A stretch of 64,000 bases of DNA, taken from the NCBI RefSeq assembly GCF_000002235.5, contig NW_022145558.1:1238501-1302500 (forward strand). Direction: 5' to 3'. This DNA is from Strongylocentrotus purpuratus (taxonomy: Eukaryota > Echinodermata > Echinoidea > Camarodonta > Strongylocentrotidae). Below are positions 1-13,884 of this stretch, one piece after another. The notes beneath the pieces were generated by a model. It was not told where the DNA came from. It saw only the letters and a program-made list of their open reading frames with translations, and ran no database searches. The position numbers and the translations under genes are program-made. Each line of letters begins with the position of its first letter. Position 1 is the stretch's first letter.

Positions 1-470
1 TTTTCTAAGGACATGAGATCACGAATCATCACCATTACCATCAACATGACCATCAACAACAACAACAACAAATCTTCGCCTTAGGACAACTATCCCCTAG
101 GACAACTACCCCTAGGGCAACCACCCTCTAGGACGACTACCCCCGGGACAACTACCCCTTGACAACTACCCCCAGACAACTTCCCCCTAGGACAACTAAC
201 CACTACGACAACCATCCTCTAGGATACCTATCCCCTGAACAATTATCCTAGGGAGTAGTTGTCTGGGGGTTAGCTGTCCGGGGGTAGTTGTCCTAGGGAG
301 TAGTTGTCCGGGGGTAGTTGTCCGGGGGTATTCGTCCTAGAGGGTGGTTGCCCTAGGGGGTAGTTGTCCTAGGGGATAGTTGTCCTAAGGGTAGTTGACT
401 CGGGGTGGTTATCCGGGGGTGGATGTCCAGGGGGTAGGTGTCCGGATACGGTTTATGATATATAATTAGG
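1..470. repeat. Foldback minisatellite, copy 1
   Basis: Variants of CTAGGACAACTACCCC repeat from about 80 to 250. The inverse, GGGGTAGTTGTCCTAG, repeats from about 250 to 440. Together they could fold into a long imperfect hairpin. The same arrangement recurs at 62500-62930. Confidence 0.85.
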
Positions 471-584
471 ATAAGGGTTCCTGTAATAAATACATAGATT
501 GTATGTAACTCTATTCCTACGAGCTTATATAGTGGCTATTGCTTGGATCAACCAAATTTAGAGGTAACGAGTCAAAAATTTATG

Positions 585-1080
585 TTAATTATACTCACTG
601 TTTGCCGAGATCCTGCTAAATGCGAAATGAATCGTGGAATGAGGCGTCGAGTCCTTTCCTCAGAAATATTTATCCAATTATAGCCAACTTAAAAGGACTC
701 ACACGTTAGCTTACACAGTTCAACAAGTGGCAACAAGTGACATCAGAGGTCTCATCTAGAACGTGTTATGAAGGTGTCTATAATGTCTCTTTCGCAAGAT
801 AAGAGGAGAGTTTGTCTCTGGTCATGAATCCGGTGTGACTGATGCCAAAACATGCAGATTGTCCAAGACAATGATCCAGAAATCAATTTAATGCCGATTC
901 CCTTTGCACTAAAATGTGCTTCGTTCCATCAGATTTCCATGTAGAAGTGACGGATAACCCAAATGAAATGAAATACATAGGCTACATGAGTCTGTATTTC
1001 AACGTCTGGTGAAGTGGCACCTGGCAGGTACCTGATGCAAGTCAGTTGGACCGTGTGGTCCAAAAATTAAGCCAGAGTGA
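585..1080. repeat. Dispersed repeat body, copy 1
   Basis: Shares CCTGCTAAATGCGAAATGAA through GAACGTGTTATGAAGG and TCGACCAAACAAAAAA with 13890-14410 and, in part, with 63070-63345. Confidence 0.75.
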
Positions 1081-1296
1081 AATACATATAACAAGAGCTA
1101 ATCGACCAAACAAAAAAATACATATCTCTTGCTTAGTGAGTCGGTCCTGATGGGCATTGTGACGCAAGTAGGCCTAATATCACGTGATAAAGTGGCCTGG
1201 GCATTCCGCTCAACAAGTGGAAACCTTAGTCTGTTACCAGACAGAAAATAAACTACTTTAAATGACGATGGGGAGGGGGGAAAAGGGACTTCAATA

Positions 1297-1330
<34 letters not shown>

Positions 1331-2354
1331 TACTTTCGACAGCATTATGGGGGTAAAGCATGTCATCCATGCTAAAATGATCTAGAAATCAATCTAATGC
1401 AGATTCACCTTTCACTAATATGCTTCGTTCCGTCAGATTTCCATTTATTTCCATCTTAATATAAAAACTAGTATACATCATTAAAATATTATACATTAAA
1501 CAAAACAAAAAAAGCAATCATGCATGTGAACTGTATCAAAGAGACCAAATTTACCAGCCAAAAATGAGAAAAGGGGAAGTTATAAAGGACAAAGGCCTTG
1601 TCAAATAAGTTCCCTATGTAGAAGTCACGGATAAACCCGTATTAAATGAAAGACATAGGCTGCATGAGTCTGTATTTTAACCTCTGGTGAAATGGCATTT
1701 GGCAGGTACTTGATGCAAGTCAGTTGGATCATGAAGTTCAAAAACGGAACCAGAGGAATATACATATCTGTTGCTCAGTGAGTCAGTCCTGATAGGCATT
1801 GTGACGAAAATAGTATCATTTCATAAAGTGGCCTGGGCATTCTGCTCAACAAGTGGAAACCTTAGTCTGTTACCAGACAGAACAGAAACTACTTTACATG
1901 ACGATGGGGAGGGGGGAGAAGGGACTTCAATATACATCAACTGCCATTGCATCTGATTACTTTCCCCCCACAATGCAATCACTTAAATCTATTACGATTG
2001 CGAATAATGTAAACATGCTATTTATATGGAAAGGGGGGGGGGGTTGAGGGTAAACCAGGCTTTTTACCCGATTATTTAATTATGTTTTCAATTTTTATGT
2101 CCGCGTTTTGTTTTATCATGATTTTAATACATTTATTAGTATCTAAATCTAAGGAAATTTATACTACAGTTTTGAACTTAGATATAACATTGAGTTCTGG
2201 TCATGCGATTGCATTGTGAAAGAAACGTTGAGGAATCGATCAGAAAAGGTTAATCAAGTAGCATATACGTTTAGGTGTGTACTGCTAGGTTCTGGAGTCA
2301 TCACAATGATAACAAATTTGGCCCAAATTTAGTAAAGTAACAAGCAATTTTTTT

Positions 2355-2565
2355 TTTTGGACTCCAAAAAAAAAGAAAAGTGTCTGCTTAGCCCCCCCCC
2401 CCCCCCTCCCCCCGCCCGCCCCACTGAGCGACTTTTCGACCGGCGCGATTTTCAAATTTTCAGCAAAATAATAAAGCTGAGTCGTTGCAAAATTTTGGGC
2501 CCGATTTTAGCCCCCCCCCCCCCCTTGAAAAATCCTGCGTACGCCACTGGACTACAGACACTGTA
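2355..2565. mobile_element. Poly-C flanked insertion in array copy 1
   Basis: Absent from the sister sites at about 10895 and 15665. Two C runs flank GACTTTTCGACCGGCGCGAT, and the end reads TGAAAAATCCTGCGTACGCC, a common invertebrate repeat terminus. Confidence 0.6.
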
Positions 2566-3525
2566 GAATAAAAAATTGGCATCATTTTTAAGCTTATACT
2601 TGTCATATTTAGAATAAAAGAGCCATGCTTTTTCAGGGAGTATTTTTTTCTCTGATTTCTTCCATACTTGCATTATCAAAATGATAAAGCTCACAAGTTT
2701 TACCGTTCCCCAGAACTCAGCCTTTTCTTTCAACTCAACGATAATTGCCCGACAATGTTTGTGAAAACATTAATGAAATTCAAATGAAGCCATGAAATAA
2801 TTATGTCCTTATTATATCATGTAGGAAAGAGGCTCTCTATGTAAAGTTGAAGACAGAATCATCCCCCGACATTTGACGATTCTACAAGTTACTTAAAGTA
2901 ACCTTGCTCGCAGCCTAACGAGTTTTCTTCTCTACATTAAAAACATTGTTATGGAACCGATTGTGTGTGTAGTATGATTTGGTTCTTCTTTTTAGTTTAT
3001 ATTATGTATCCTGTATGGGTTTACTCGTAGACCCTGGATTTTCAATACAGAGAGAGAGGAAGAGAGAGAGACAAAAGAGTGACTTTGCCCGAAACCACAC
3101 AAATCTATGTCTGATCCTCATTAGTCATATCACTGGCATACTCTTATTATAATGTCAAGTATCGTAGGTAAATAAGATATTTCATACGCCGACTGGGCTT
3201 GTATCAATGGTGACAGAATAAAGAAAAAGCACATTTGAAAGGAACGTTCTGAAAAGAAACGTACCTTGATTTAAATCATTTGTAATGAAGTTCACGCTGG
3301 TAGGTGGTACATGAAGAAAAGTTTATAAACACTGGTTGTAACCCGAGGAGCGTGGGGGCTTAGAAGCTCAAAAACATGTTTGCCTAATAGATTCTTTAGA
3401 GGAAAATTACAATGGAAAACTATATTTGAAATGTAAGCATGTCCAAATTGGGTATTTCACTTCGTTCTACTTTGATACAAACATCCCTTGCTAAAATGAG
3501 ATACGAGAAAAATCAGACAGACATA

Positions 3526-6500
3526 CAGTGCGTCCCAGAAAAAACGAAACCAAGAATTATCGATGTTTTTATCTCAACTTAATCACAATTATAATTGATA
3601 AATGACACAGATTTAAAAAGCTTAGATCCTCCTCTTTCATTTTATGCAACTTGTATAATCCATATTTCACGCATGAGTGATTAAAATGACTTTGAAGAGA
3701 GGAAAACAAAAAGTCATTTGGCCGACGGTATCTGAATTTCAAAGAGAAAATCACATTTCTAGAAAGTAGAGTTTCTGCCATTTCATATGACACATCAATC
3801 AGGAAAAATGAGCTAGGAATAAAAAATGGTTTGGTTTGTTTAAAGTACTGCTTGCATTTCCATAATTTTTATTAAACGAATTTGTTTTCACTGGCTGTCT
3901 GCTGTAGCAATTAACGGAATTAACAAAAGACTTAAAGGTGAAATTCAAAGAAAATCACAAATATGTCAACTAAAGTATCACTAGAAACAAGTAAGCTAAC
4001 AGATGGCCATCGTACAAGTTTTTGGTCAACTACATATCGGGTGATTTATAAAAATACAAATACAACCACCTCCATAGCAGCTGGGATATTCGAAAGATTC
4101 GCCGGAAAAATAACGATGTTTTAAAGACGTCACTATATGGACCAATACTGCCCAAGCAGACGACATCCCATAAAGAATGAACATAATTGCAAAGCTTTTT
4201 TTGGTCAAATTATAATGAGTTTAGTGTATATAAATGTAATGGCATGTCAAACCATTCAAAATGGTATATGACCCGATTCTGATAACTAAGATCTTTTGCT
4301 TGTAAATACACAGGATAGGGGTTAATTAACAATCAAAGAAACCAGACTTTCAAATTGAAAACCCCCCGGAATGATATAAAGGACGGTATTTGTTCCCTTT
4401 TGAAACGCCGAACATACCGCGGTGTGTGCAGCTGAATATACAATGGCGTCTTATTTTGTTTACAAGCGACAGATTCCTTTTTTTTTGTATCGCTGCATTT
4501 GTCATCAAAATAAAACCATGCGCGGGGTTTAGAGTGAGACAATAGATTATAGATTTAGCCTGACGGTAGTGAAGTAAAGCCCCTTTCACACCGGATCTGC
4601 GTAGAGTTGCGTAGTGTTGCGTACCGACTACGCCGAAGTTAAGCTGCGTACTCATGAATAAATTGATGCTTCGGCGTAGTCCCTGCGTAGGTTTTGCGTA
4701 GGCTTGCGTATAGTTACGTACCCTGTGCGTAGGCACCGCGTACCTACGGCGTAGGCAATTGGCGTAGGGTTACGTACACTTGCGTAGGCCTGGCGTAGGG
4801 TTACGTACGCTTGCGTAGGCCTGGCGTAGGGTTGCCAAAAGTGGCATTTGGTACACGGTTTTGACCGTTATATGTTCAATTTCTTTAGTAGGTATTAACA
4901 ACTGCTGAGGCTATTTTGCAGTAATGTTAATTTGTTCAAGATATTAATTTCCAAAAAATGCAGACATTTTTGTGGATGTACTACATTTTTATACTCATTC
5001 ACAAGGGTAATAAATGAACTTTCTGTTGATGTACATTGCAAGGTCACGTGATGTGATTCGATACCTCAAAATGCCAACAAATGAGCGCTTATTTTGATTT
5101 GTGAATAAATGTGGACAGAAGTCTGATATTTGTTGACCATATCCCTTTTTTTCACTCATTTGTAAATATCATTCCATAACAGTTTCCTGAAAGTTTGAAG
5201 ACGATAGCTGTTGTCCTTTGTCCGTAGCGTATATGTGTGTGACAATGTAATGATATAAATGTTAGTCATTTATTACTTCTGACATACACACTCACTGATC
5301 AGTCTCACTAACAGAGTGAGACAAAATTATTTCTTTGCTCATTTCAATTAAACAAAATTATTTTACAAGCATACAAACAGGGCCATAAACGTATACACAA
5401 GCAAACAAACCGACACAAATACATACAGATTTCCACAAAACATAATTACATTTCGCAAGAGGCATCAGTTTGTGAGTCTTATCTTTGTTTATTATATCAA
5501 CAGCCTGAGATGTCAACATCACAAATTGAATAAACCATAACAAGCAAAACATGTCAGTCTGAAAATTCTTGTAGTAGTACAAACAGAATTACAAGCAAGA
5601 ATACAAAATAAAGTCAAAGAAACACTATTTCTTCATGAACAGAATAAATGTGAGAACGCACACATGTAAACAAAAAAGCATTTCCCTTCAAAATAATGAT
5701 CAATACCTTCCAAGTTTACATCCAGGTATATACAACACAAAATCTTTATACGTTTTTAATGCTTCGTCGGACTGGCGTAGGGTAGCGTATTGTTGCGTAG
5801 GCTTGGCGTACAGTTGCGTAGGCTTGGCGCACAGTTGCGTACGCTTGGCGTACAGTTGCGTAGTTTCTGCGTAAAAAGTCTACGCCGAAGGTACGCGAAA
5901 AAAATTAAACATGTTTAATTTTTTGCGTTCATCTCGCGTACCCATTTGCGTCCCTCCGCGTACAGTTGCGTAGGGTTGCGTACGATCGGCGTAGTCGCTA
6001 CGCAACTCTACGCAAGGCCCGGTGTGAAAGCCCCTTAAGAGAAAATCTCAAGAGAAGATGAAAACACAGGCACTGAATATGTGTGAGATGTCATGGGACA
6101 TCGTCTGCTTGTGCAAATCATGTCCATACTGTGATCTCACACATTTCAGCAGCGTTCGGAGAGCTATTCAGATGCTACGCCGGGTTGTATTTCAGCGTTT
6201 TGTAATTTACAATAATCATTACTTCGAATGTGTCCAAGCATTGAATTTTGATAACCTTGTCGAATCAAAGTTTCAACTTTGCAATAATGAAAATAAAGTT
6301 AGTTTTTAAAAATCAATGAATATCTACTTTAACTCCGTTTCGTTGACAGTCAGCCGTAGACGAAAGACTTCATGCATGGCTGATTGTTGCTACGGCAAGG
6401 AGCCAGTTAAAACGAATTCGTTTGATAAAATTATGAAAATGGAAGCACTACTTTTAACAAACAGAACTTTGTCATTCCTTGCTCATTGAACTTTCTAGAA

Positions 6501-6717
6501 ATGTGATTTTCTCTTTGAAATTCAGATACCGCCCGCCAAATGACTTTTTGGTTCCCTCTCTTCATATTCATTTTAATCACTCATGCATATGAGTTGCATC
6601 AAGTGAAAGAGGAGGATCTAAGCTTTCCAAATATGTGTCATTTAATAATTATAAATGTGACGAACTTATGCTAAAACATCGATAGTTCTCTGTTTCATTT
6701 TTTTCTGGGACGCACTG
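3526..6717. mobile_element. TA-flanked transposon with terminal inverted repeats of about 390 bp
   Basis: The ends are CAGTGCGTCCCAGAAAAAA and its inverse. The arms (3526-about 3915 and about 6340-6717) match over nearly 400 bases. A TA duplication flanks the element, and the unoccupied site is visible in sister copies at about 11760 and 17280 (CAGACAGACATATATTAGCT). The TA target suggests Tc1/mariner-like. No transposase is left. A second element sits inside. Confidence 0.85.
4578..6035. mobile_element. Harbinger-like non-autonomous element with GCGTAG subterminal arrays
   Basis: The termini are AGCCCCTTTCACACCGG and, inverted, AGGGGCTTTCACACCGG, both continuing to TTGCGTAGAGTTGCGTAG. TAA duplications lie at 4575-4577 and 6036-6038. 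The empty site is preserved in the related sequence at about 20497. Inside each end is a dense array of GCGTAGG/TTACGTA units (4590-4835 and 5770-6010, inverted). The centre is AT-rich without genes. Confidence 0.88.
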
Positions 6718-6884
6718 TATAGCTGAAGTGTAAAAAATAATAACCAAATTTTGGCTTCGGTTTATGACACTGTACCTGATATTTAAGTCCACCATATTTA
6801 ACGAGATTTCACATGTATCATAATGTAATTCAGGAAATAAATAAAAACCGTTCAATCTAAATCTGAACTACATTCATACATATA

Positions 6885-8245
6885 GCTACCGGGGGCGGCG
6901 ATTTCTTTTCATGACGGGGGGGGGGGGGGGACGGACGAAATGCTAGGAACGGGGAGCAGTGTAGTAACAAGCAAAAACGTGTTGTGTTTTTTTTTTGGGG
7001 GGGGGATGGGGGGGGGGCAGAAAAAAAATCCGCATCACCCCCACTTTTACATGGTACATGCAGGCCCCGTGGAACATTTTTCAAAGGGGGGGGGGGGCTA
7101 AAATGTTTTCGGTCAGGAAGAGCAAAGCGAGCGAAGTAAGTAGGGCGTAAATTGGCTTGAGGTCAAGGGGCAAAGCCCCGGCGGGGATCGTGGGGCGGGG
7201 TTGTAGGAATTTAATGACGGATACTTGAGCATCCGGGGCCCGCCTTGGGGCCCCTTTTTGGGGTCAAGGGGGCGGAGCCCTCGGAAGCTCAGGGTTTTCA
7301 GGCATTTAATTACGGTCAGATGAGCAACCTGGGGCACGCCTTAGGGCCCTTGGTGGGGTCCAAGGGGCAGAGCCCCCGGAAGTTCAGGAAAAAAACCATG
7401 CCATTTCAGCAACATTTGTAAATCACTGGTATCGAATTAGAAATAAACCGCATTTGAATTTTATTCGGGGGGGGGGGGGGGCAACTGCCCCAAGCTCGCC
7501 CCCCCCCCCACTCATCATTACGCCAGATGGAGGGAGCATAGTGAACGAGAGGTGACGGAAGTGACTATCCCCTCACAGGTTTTTGAAGCTTTGTTGTATT
7601 AACAAATTACATTCCTTAGCAAAACAATCTACCTTTTTCACACTCCACTTTTCTATACAATATTTACTTAGATGCTGCTTGTAAGTGTCAGCTTGCATGG
7701 TGATGTATATATACAGTAGGCTTGCGGGTGCACCATGTGAGAGAGAGGGAGGATTAAGGAGTCTTGAAAAGGACTCTCGGTAATCTTTCTTGAGGGTTTG
7801 TTAGTCCTGAAAAGGACTGTTGGTATAGTCTTGAAAACGAATGTTGGTTATCTTTCTTAGCTTATAGTTCTAAGGAGAACTATAGCGCTTGGAGAGGATG
7901 AGTGGCGGGAGTGGCTCGACGTTTCAAACAGGTTGACTATCCGTCGTCAGGAGTGGAGAATGTCTGGAGTGCGTGAGCTTTAGTCACCGGGGTACGGACG
8001 TCGGGGGAAAATACATGACCGTGTGGGCTTGAATCATCAGGGAATATTTACTTGTACACTTTGAAGAATTTTATGCGAGGGAGCGTAGCTTCCGAGCGAG
8101 AAGATTTTTGCATTTTTATTTGTCTAAACGCTACACTCTTGGGCCTTCAAGAGCCTTAAAGTTTGTTGCAGTCTGTAGTCAGTATTTGCTATACACTTAT
8201 TGTTGGCACTTTTTCAAACTTTCAGGGGGGACGATCCCCCCTAAG
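6885..8245. other. Insertion cluster with poly-G tracts
   Basis: Absent between the same flanks at 12345 and 17465. It contains G runs at 6915, 7000, 7085 and 7470, and repeated AGCGAGCGAAG and GGGGCAAAGCCCC-like pieces typical of marine invertebrate repeats. No gene was seen. Confidence 0.55.
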
Positions 8246-9489
8246 CCTAAGCCCAAGAGGGCATTTGACCGTTAAGCTGGTGTTGAATAGATTTAGAATT
8301 TTACAGAAACTTTTTTTTTCTTCTCGCAGCGTTCTAAAATTAGTAAAAAAAAAATAACAGAACTAGATAAAGTATATAATGCATATATATCAGGTATATG
8401 GTGAAAAAACACCGGTCTTTATTTCAATTATTCACTTGTTGGCACTTCAAATGATCACATTAAATACTTCTTTCCCCGATACAAAATATTGCAGATATGT
8501 GTACTTATTGATCAATTTTTATGAAATTTATTTAGGCTCTACGAACTCTAAAATAAGATACCAACGACATTCAAGCTTTGTAAAATATACCCTAACCTAT
8601 AGGCCGATGTTGTACTGCTAAGCCGATGATGTTTCGAATCCGGTATAGGTTGGTGTAGAAAACTAGAAATGTTGATTATTTTGAGACATCAAATTATAAC
8701 AAATTCACTAGATATTGCTTAATATTACAAGTAGATTTGGCTTCGAGATGCCCTGCGTTTGGCAACCCAGGCTTACAAACTTTCAAGAGAAAGAAACGGA
8801 ATGAAAAGGGACGAAAGGCGTTCTTAAAAATGGCACCCTAGCCAATACGGGTTATAATTGTGCTGAAACCCAGTAGTAAACAAGCCAAAACACGATTGTG
8901 TTTTTTTAAACTTTCGACGGCATTATGACTTCCATGCTAAAATGATCTAGAAATCAATCTAATGCAGATTCCCTTTGCACTAATTCAGATTCAGATTCAG
9001 ATTCAAATTAATTTTATTGGTCCATTTGGAAATTCAGTTGTTGGCATTACATAAAACACATGAACAATATACCATGGAAAATAATATACAGAAATAGATA
9101 ATACACAGTAGCAAATGTACAATGACATATTCATATGGAAACACGGATATAAATCGTTTTCACATAGTGGAATGATATAAGAAAATAGAATGTTCTTCGT
9201 TCCCTCAGATTTCAATGTTCATTTATTTCCATTTTCATATAACAACAATAGATCATTACAATATTATACATTAAACAAAACAAAAAAAGCAATCATATAT
9301 GTGAACTGTATCAAAGAGACCATATTTACCAGTCGAAAATGAGAAAGGGGGAACTAAAGTAAAGACAAAAGGCCTTGTAAACTAAGTTCCCTATGTAGAA
9401 GTCACGGATAACCCGTGTAAAATGAAAGACATAGGCTGCATGAGTCTGTATTTCAACGTCTGGTGAAATGGCATTTGTATTGGTAGGAA

Positions 9490-9690
9490 CAAGCAGGTAA
9501 TAATAATAATAGCTCGTTCTTATATGGCGCTTTTCAGGACCGGAGGCCCTCTCAAAGCGCTTTACAGATAAGTATAGTGTTACCCCGGTCATTGGATTCA
9601 GGCTTACCAGCCAGGCGTCATTTTAACAAGCGCACACTTGCTAATCTAACCACATTAGTTTTCGCATCCTACCGGGTACCCATTTAACAC
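9490..9690. mobile_element. SINE insertion
   Basis: TAATAATAATAGCTCGTTCT and CTCAAAGCGCTTTACAGATA, then GGGTACCCATTTAACACCTG, are the features of a widespread marine-invertebrate SINE. It interrupts the array unit between GGCATTTG and CTGATGCAAGTCAG, which are adjacent at about 1695 and 15020. Confidence 0.7.
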
Positions 9691-10055
9691 CTGATGCAAG
9701 TCAGTTGGATCATGTGGTTCAAAAACAAAACCAGAGGAAGATACATATCTCTTGCTCAGTGAGTCGGTCCTGATGGGCATTGTGACGCAAGTAATGTCAC
9801 GTGACAAAGTGGCCTGGGCATTCTGCTCAACAAGTGGAAACCTTAGTCTGTTACCAGACATAAAAGAAGCTACTTTAAATGACGATTGGGAGGGGGGAGA
9901 AGGGACTTCAATATACATCAACTGCCATTGCATCTGAGTATCCCCCCCCCCCACAATGCAATCTCTTAAATCTACTAGTACTACACTAGCGAATAATGTA
10001 ATCATGTTATTTATATGTGAGGGGGGGGGAGGGGGTAAGCCAGGCTTTTGTTACC

Positions 10056-10630
10056 CGTTAAAGGGATAGTTGAGTTCTGTTTTCGGACCGCAAATGCCTT
10101 CAAAGTGCATGGTTATTGCTCTTATTCTTATCTATGACATTTCTAGTGCCCTTTTAGAACCTAAAATTGCTATGAACGGTTAATTTTAGACTCCAACATG
10201 TGTGAATTTAGCCAATACAAGCATACCAATACAGCTCCACTTTAAAAAAAACACAGTGTCCGTTAATTAATTGTTTAATTAAAAATAACAATACATGGTC
10301 CGGCTGGTTGTGCGTAATATAAGCAACACAAAAATGCCAACAAATAGCTAACATCGGCATTGGCTGAAATACGACGTAAAAGCCGTTATTTCGTGTTTTT
10401 TTTAACGGTTCTTTCAAATTTTTCAAAATATCTAATATTTGTGGTGGTACGAAATCGTTAGATTTATGGATATTTCAGCCGTCTCTGAACCGATTATGAT
10501 CAAACAAAGATGATTTTGTCATTTAAATATTATGTTCTTTCAAATTTGACACTCAGTTTTTCATTATCTCACAATTTTTTTTTTTTTGTGTAGCGCCCTT
10601 TGCAACAGAACTCAACTATCCCTTTAACTA
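10056..10630. mobile_element. TTAA-flanked MITE, AGGGATAGTTGAGTTCTGTT ends
   Basis: TTAA flanks both sides, with termini AGGGATAGTTGAGTTCTGTT and its inverse. The unoccupied site is at about 2070 and 15390. No open frame of interest was seen inside. Confidence 0.8.
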
Positions 10631-11851
10631 TTTAATTATGTTTTCAATTTTGATATTCGCGTTTCGTTTTATCATGATTTTTAAACATTTATTAGTATCT
10701 AATCTAAGGAAATTTATACTACAGTTAGGAACTTGAAGATAAAGTTGAGTTCTGGTCATGCGATTGCATTGTGAAAGAAACGGTGAGGAATCGATCGAAA
10801 AAGGTTGATCAAGTAGCATATACGTTTAGGTGCGTACTGCAAGGTTCTAGAGTCATCACAATGATTACAAATTTGGCCCAGCTTCGGTGAAGTAACAAGC
10901 AATGTACAAGGAAAGATGTATATGGGACTACAGAAACATGTGGACTAAAAATCGGGCGTTATTTTTAAGCTGATACTTGTCATATTTAGAATAGAAGAGC
11001 CATGCATTTCAGGATACATTTTTTCGCTAATTTCTTCCACACTTGCATTATAAAAATGATAAAGCTCACAAGTTTTGTTTTATCTCTCCCCAGAACTCAA
11101 CCTTTTCTTTCAACTCAACCATAATTGCCCGACAATGTTTGTGAAAACATTCATATAATTCAAATGAAGCCATGAAATAATTATGTCATTATTACATCAT
11201 GTAGAAAAGAGGATCTCTATGTAAAGTTGAAAATTCTATCATCACACGACATTTGACGATTTTACAAGTAGCCTTGCTTGCAGCCTAACGAATGTTCTTC
11301 TCTATATTAAAAACATTGTTATGGAACCGATTGTGTGTGTAGTATGTTTTGGTTCGTGGGTTTTCTCATGGACCCTGGATTTTTTTAATACAGAGAGAGA
11401 GAGGAAGAGAGAGAGAGAGAGAGAGAGAGACAAAAGACTGACTTTGCCTGGAAACCACACAAATCTAATTCAGATCTCCATTAGTCATATCATGATATAC
11501 GGACTGGCATACTCTTATTATCATGTCAAGTATCGTAGGTGAATAAGATATTTCATACGCCGACTGGGTTTGTTTCAAAGGTGACAGAAGAAAGAAAACG
11601 CACAAGCTCAAAAAAATATTTGCCGAATAGATTATTTAGAGCAAAATTACAATGAAAAACTATTTTTGAAATGTAAACATGTCCAAATATGGGTATTATA
11701 CTTCGTTCTGCTTTGATACAACCATCCCTTGCTAAAAGGAGATACGAGAAAACTCAGACAGACATATATTAGCTGAAGTGTAAAAAAATAGAAACCAGAT
11801 TTTGGCTTCGGTTTACGACACTTTACCTGATATTCAAGTCCACCATCCTTA

Positions 11852-12254
11852 AAGGTAAAGACCAGTTTTGGAAACGCCCCCCTCTCAAAAATAAAATGGA
11901 AGCTTTTATTACCAATCATGTGAAAGAGTATGTTTTGACTAATACGTAATGATATAAATTTGGCCGAGAAACCGCCTACAAGTTGATATATTTGGTAAAA
12001 TATTATATCTATTTGGACCTGATATGTAAAACGCACGTGTCGCGCACGTGTCGCGTAGTCCCATATACATTTGTATGTGTACAGTGCTTGTAACTTTACC
12101 AAGACTGGGCCAAATTTATTATCATTTTGATGATTCCAGAACCTTGCAGTACACACCAATACTTATATGCTAGATGATCCACCTTTTCTGATTGATTCCA
12201 CAGCGTTTCTTTCACAATGCAATCACATGACCATAACTGGACTATATCTTTAAC
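11852..12254. mobile_element. TTAA-flanked MITE, TTAAAGGTAAAGACCAG end
   Basis: Inserted between CCACCATCC and AACGAGATTTCACATT, which adjoin at about 17365. The right end, inverted, is TTAAAGATATAGTCCAG. It is non-coding. Confidence 0.7.
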
Positions 12255-13319
12255 GAGATTTCACATTTATATATGTATCATAATGTCATTCAGGAAATAA
12301 GTAAAAACACTTCAATCTAAATACGAACTTCATTCATACTTGTAGCTAAGGTATGCTATGCTTGAGTCCAAGAGGGCATTTAACCGTTAAGCTGGTGTTG
12401 AATAGATTGAGAATTTTGCAGAAACGTTTTTTTTCTTTCTCGCAGCGTTCTAAATTAGTAAAAGGGATAACAGAACTAGACAAAGTATATATGCATACAT
12501 ATCAGGTATATGGTGAAAAACACAGGTCCGTATTTCAATAATTCACTTGTTGGCACTTCAAATGATCACATTAAATCCCTTTGTCCCCGATACAAAAATA
12601 TTACATATAATACTTATTGATCAATTTTTATGAAATTCATTCAGGCTCTACGAACTCTAAAATAAGATACCAACGACATTCAAGCTTTGTAAAATACACC
12701 CTAACGTATAGACCGATGTTGTACTGCTAAGCCGATGATGTTACGAATCCGGAATAGGTTAGTGTAGAAAACTAGATAATTTTATTTTTAGACATCAAAT
12801 TAAAACAAATTCATTAGATATTGCTTAATATTACAAGTAGATTTGGCTCCGAGATGCCCTGCGTTTGGCAATCCAGGCTTACAAACTTTCAAGAGAATGA
12901 AAAGGACGGAAAAGGGACGAAAAGCATTCTTAAAAATGCCGCCCTAGCCGATACGGGATATATGTGCTGAAACCCAGTAGCAGACAAGCCAAGACAAGAT
13001 TATTTTTACTTTCGACGGCATTATGGGGGGTAAAGCATGGCAATCATGCTCAAATGATCTAGAAATCAATTTATTGCAGACTCCCCTTTCACTAATGTGT
13101 TTCGTTCCATCAGACTTCCATTTATTTCTACCTTCATATAAAAACAATTATAGATCATTACAATATTATACATTAAACAAAACAAAAAAGCAACCATTCA
13201 TGTGAACTGTTTCAAGAGACTAAATTTACCAGTCGAAAATGAGAAAAGGGGAACAAATATAAGGACAAAAGGCCTTGTAAAATAAGTTCCCTATGTAGAA
13301 GTGACAGATAACCCTTATG

Positions 13320-13880
13320 AAATAAAAGACATATATATATGATTTTATTTTAATTTCAACTTAAAAGAGTTTAAACTGGGGGCATTTTTCATGCTAACAT
13401 CAAGAATGGCACAAAGTTTCGGGTCTGCGTAAATAAACATGGATTTAGCAAGTATAGTTCGTCAGATTGGCGCGTGGGGTATTTGTGTATATTTTTATTT
13501 TAATGAAAATTGAATTCGTAGCGTTTGATTATTTAACTGGTACATAAACTGACCGAGGCTATAACGATATAAATCATTTATCTTCAACCTATTTTTTTTA
13601 AAAACAAAACATCAGTTTGGAAGTGTTACAGGAAACACGCATAGCTTTCTTTTCTAGAAGTATTATTCTATGAAGATAAGAAATGTGTGTATTACCCCAT
13701 AAAATAATGCCATAATTTAAATAGGGCAAAGGTAATGTCGAGTAAATCATTAGCAGGGAGGAGGTCGGCAAAAAAAAACGTAACCTTATTTACAATCCCT
13801 ATATTGCGAGAAATTGTGCGGCAAATGCTATAAATATGAACTTTCCACGAGAGTTTATCATCGATTATCATATATATCTT
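13320..13880. other. Unique interval inside array copy 3
   Basis: AT-rich, without a match in the other array copies and without a believable open frame. It separates two array-derived blocks. Confidence 0.5.
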
Positions 13881-13884
13881 ATAT

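Noticed and set aside
4350..4736. 128-codon minus-strand open frame
   Set aside because: Spans the left boundary of the Harbinger-like element, so it is an accident of insertion.
11647..12159. 170-codon minus-strand open frame
   Set aside because: It runs through a TTAA MITE boundary into array repeat sequence and has no homologue pattern; sister copies do not keep it.
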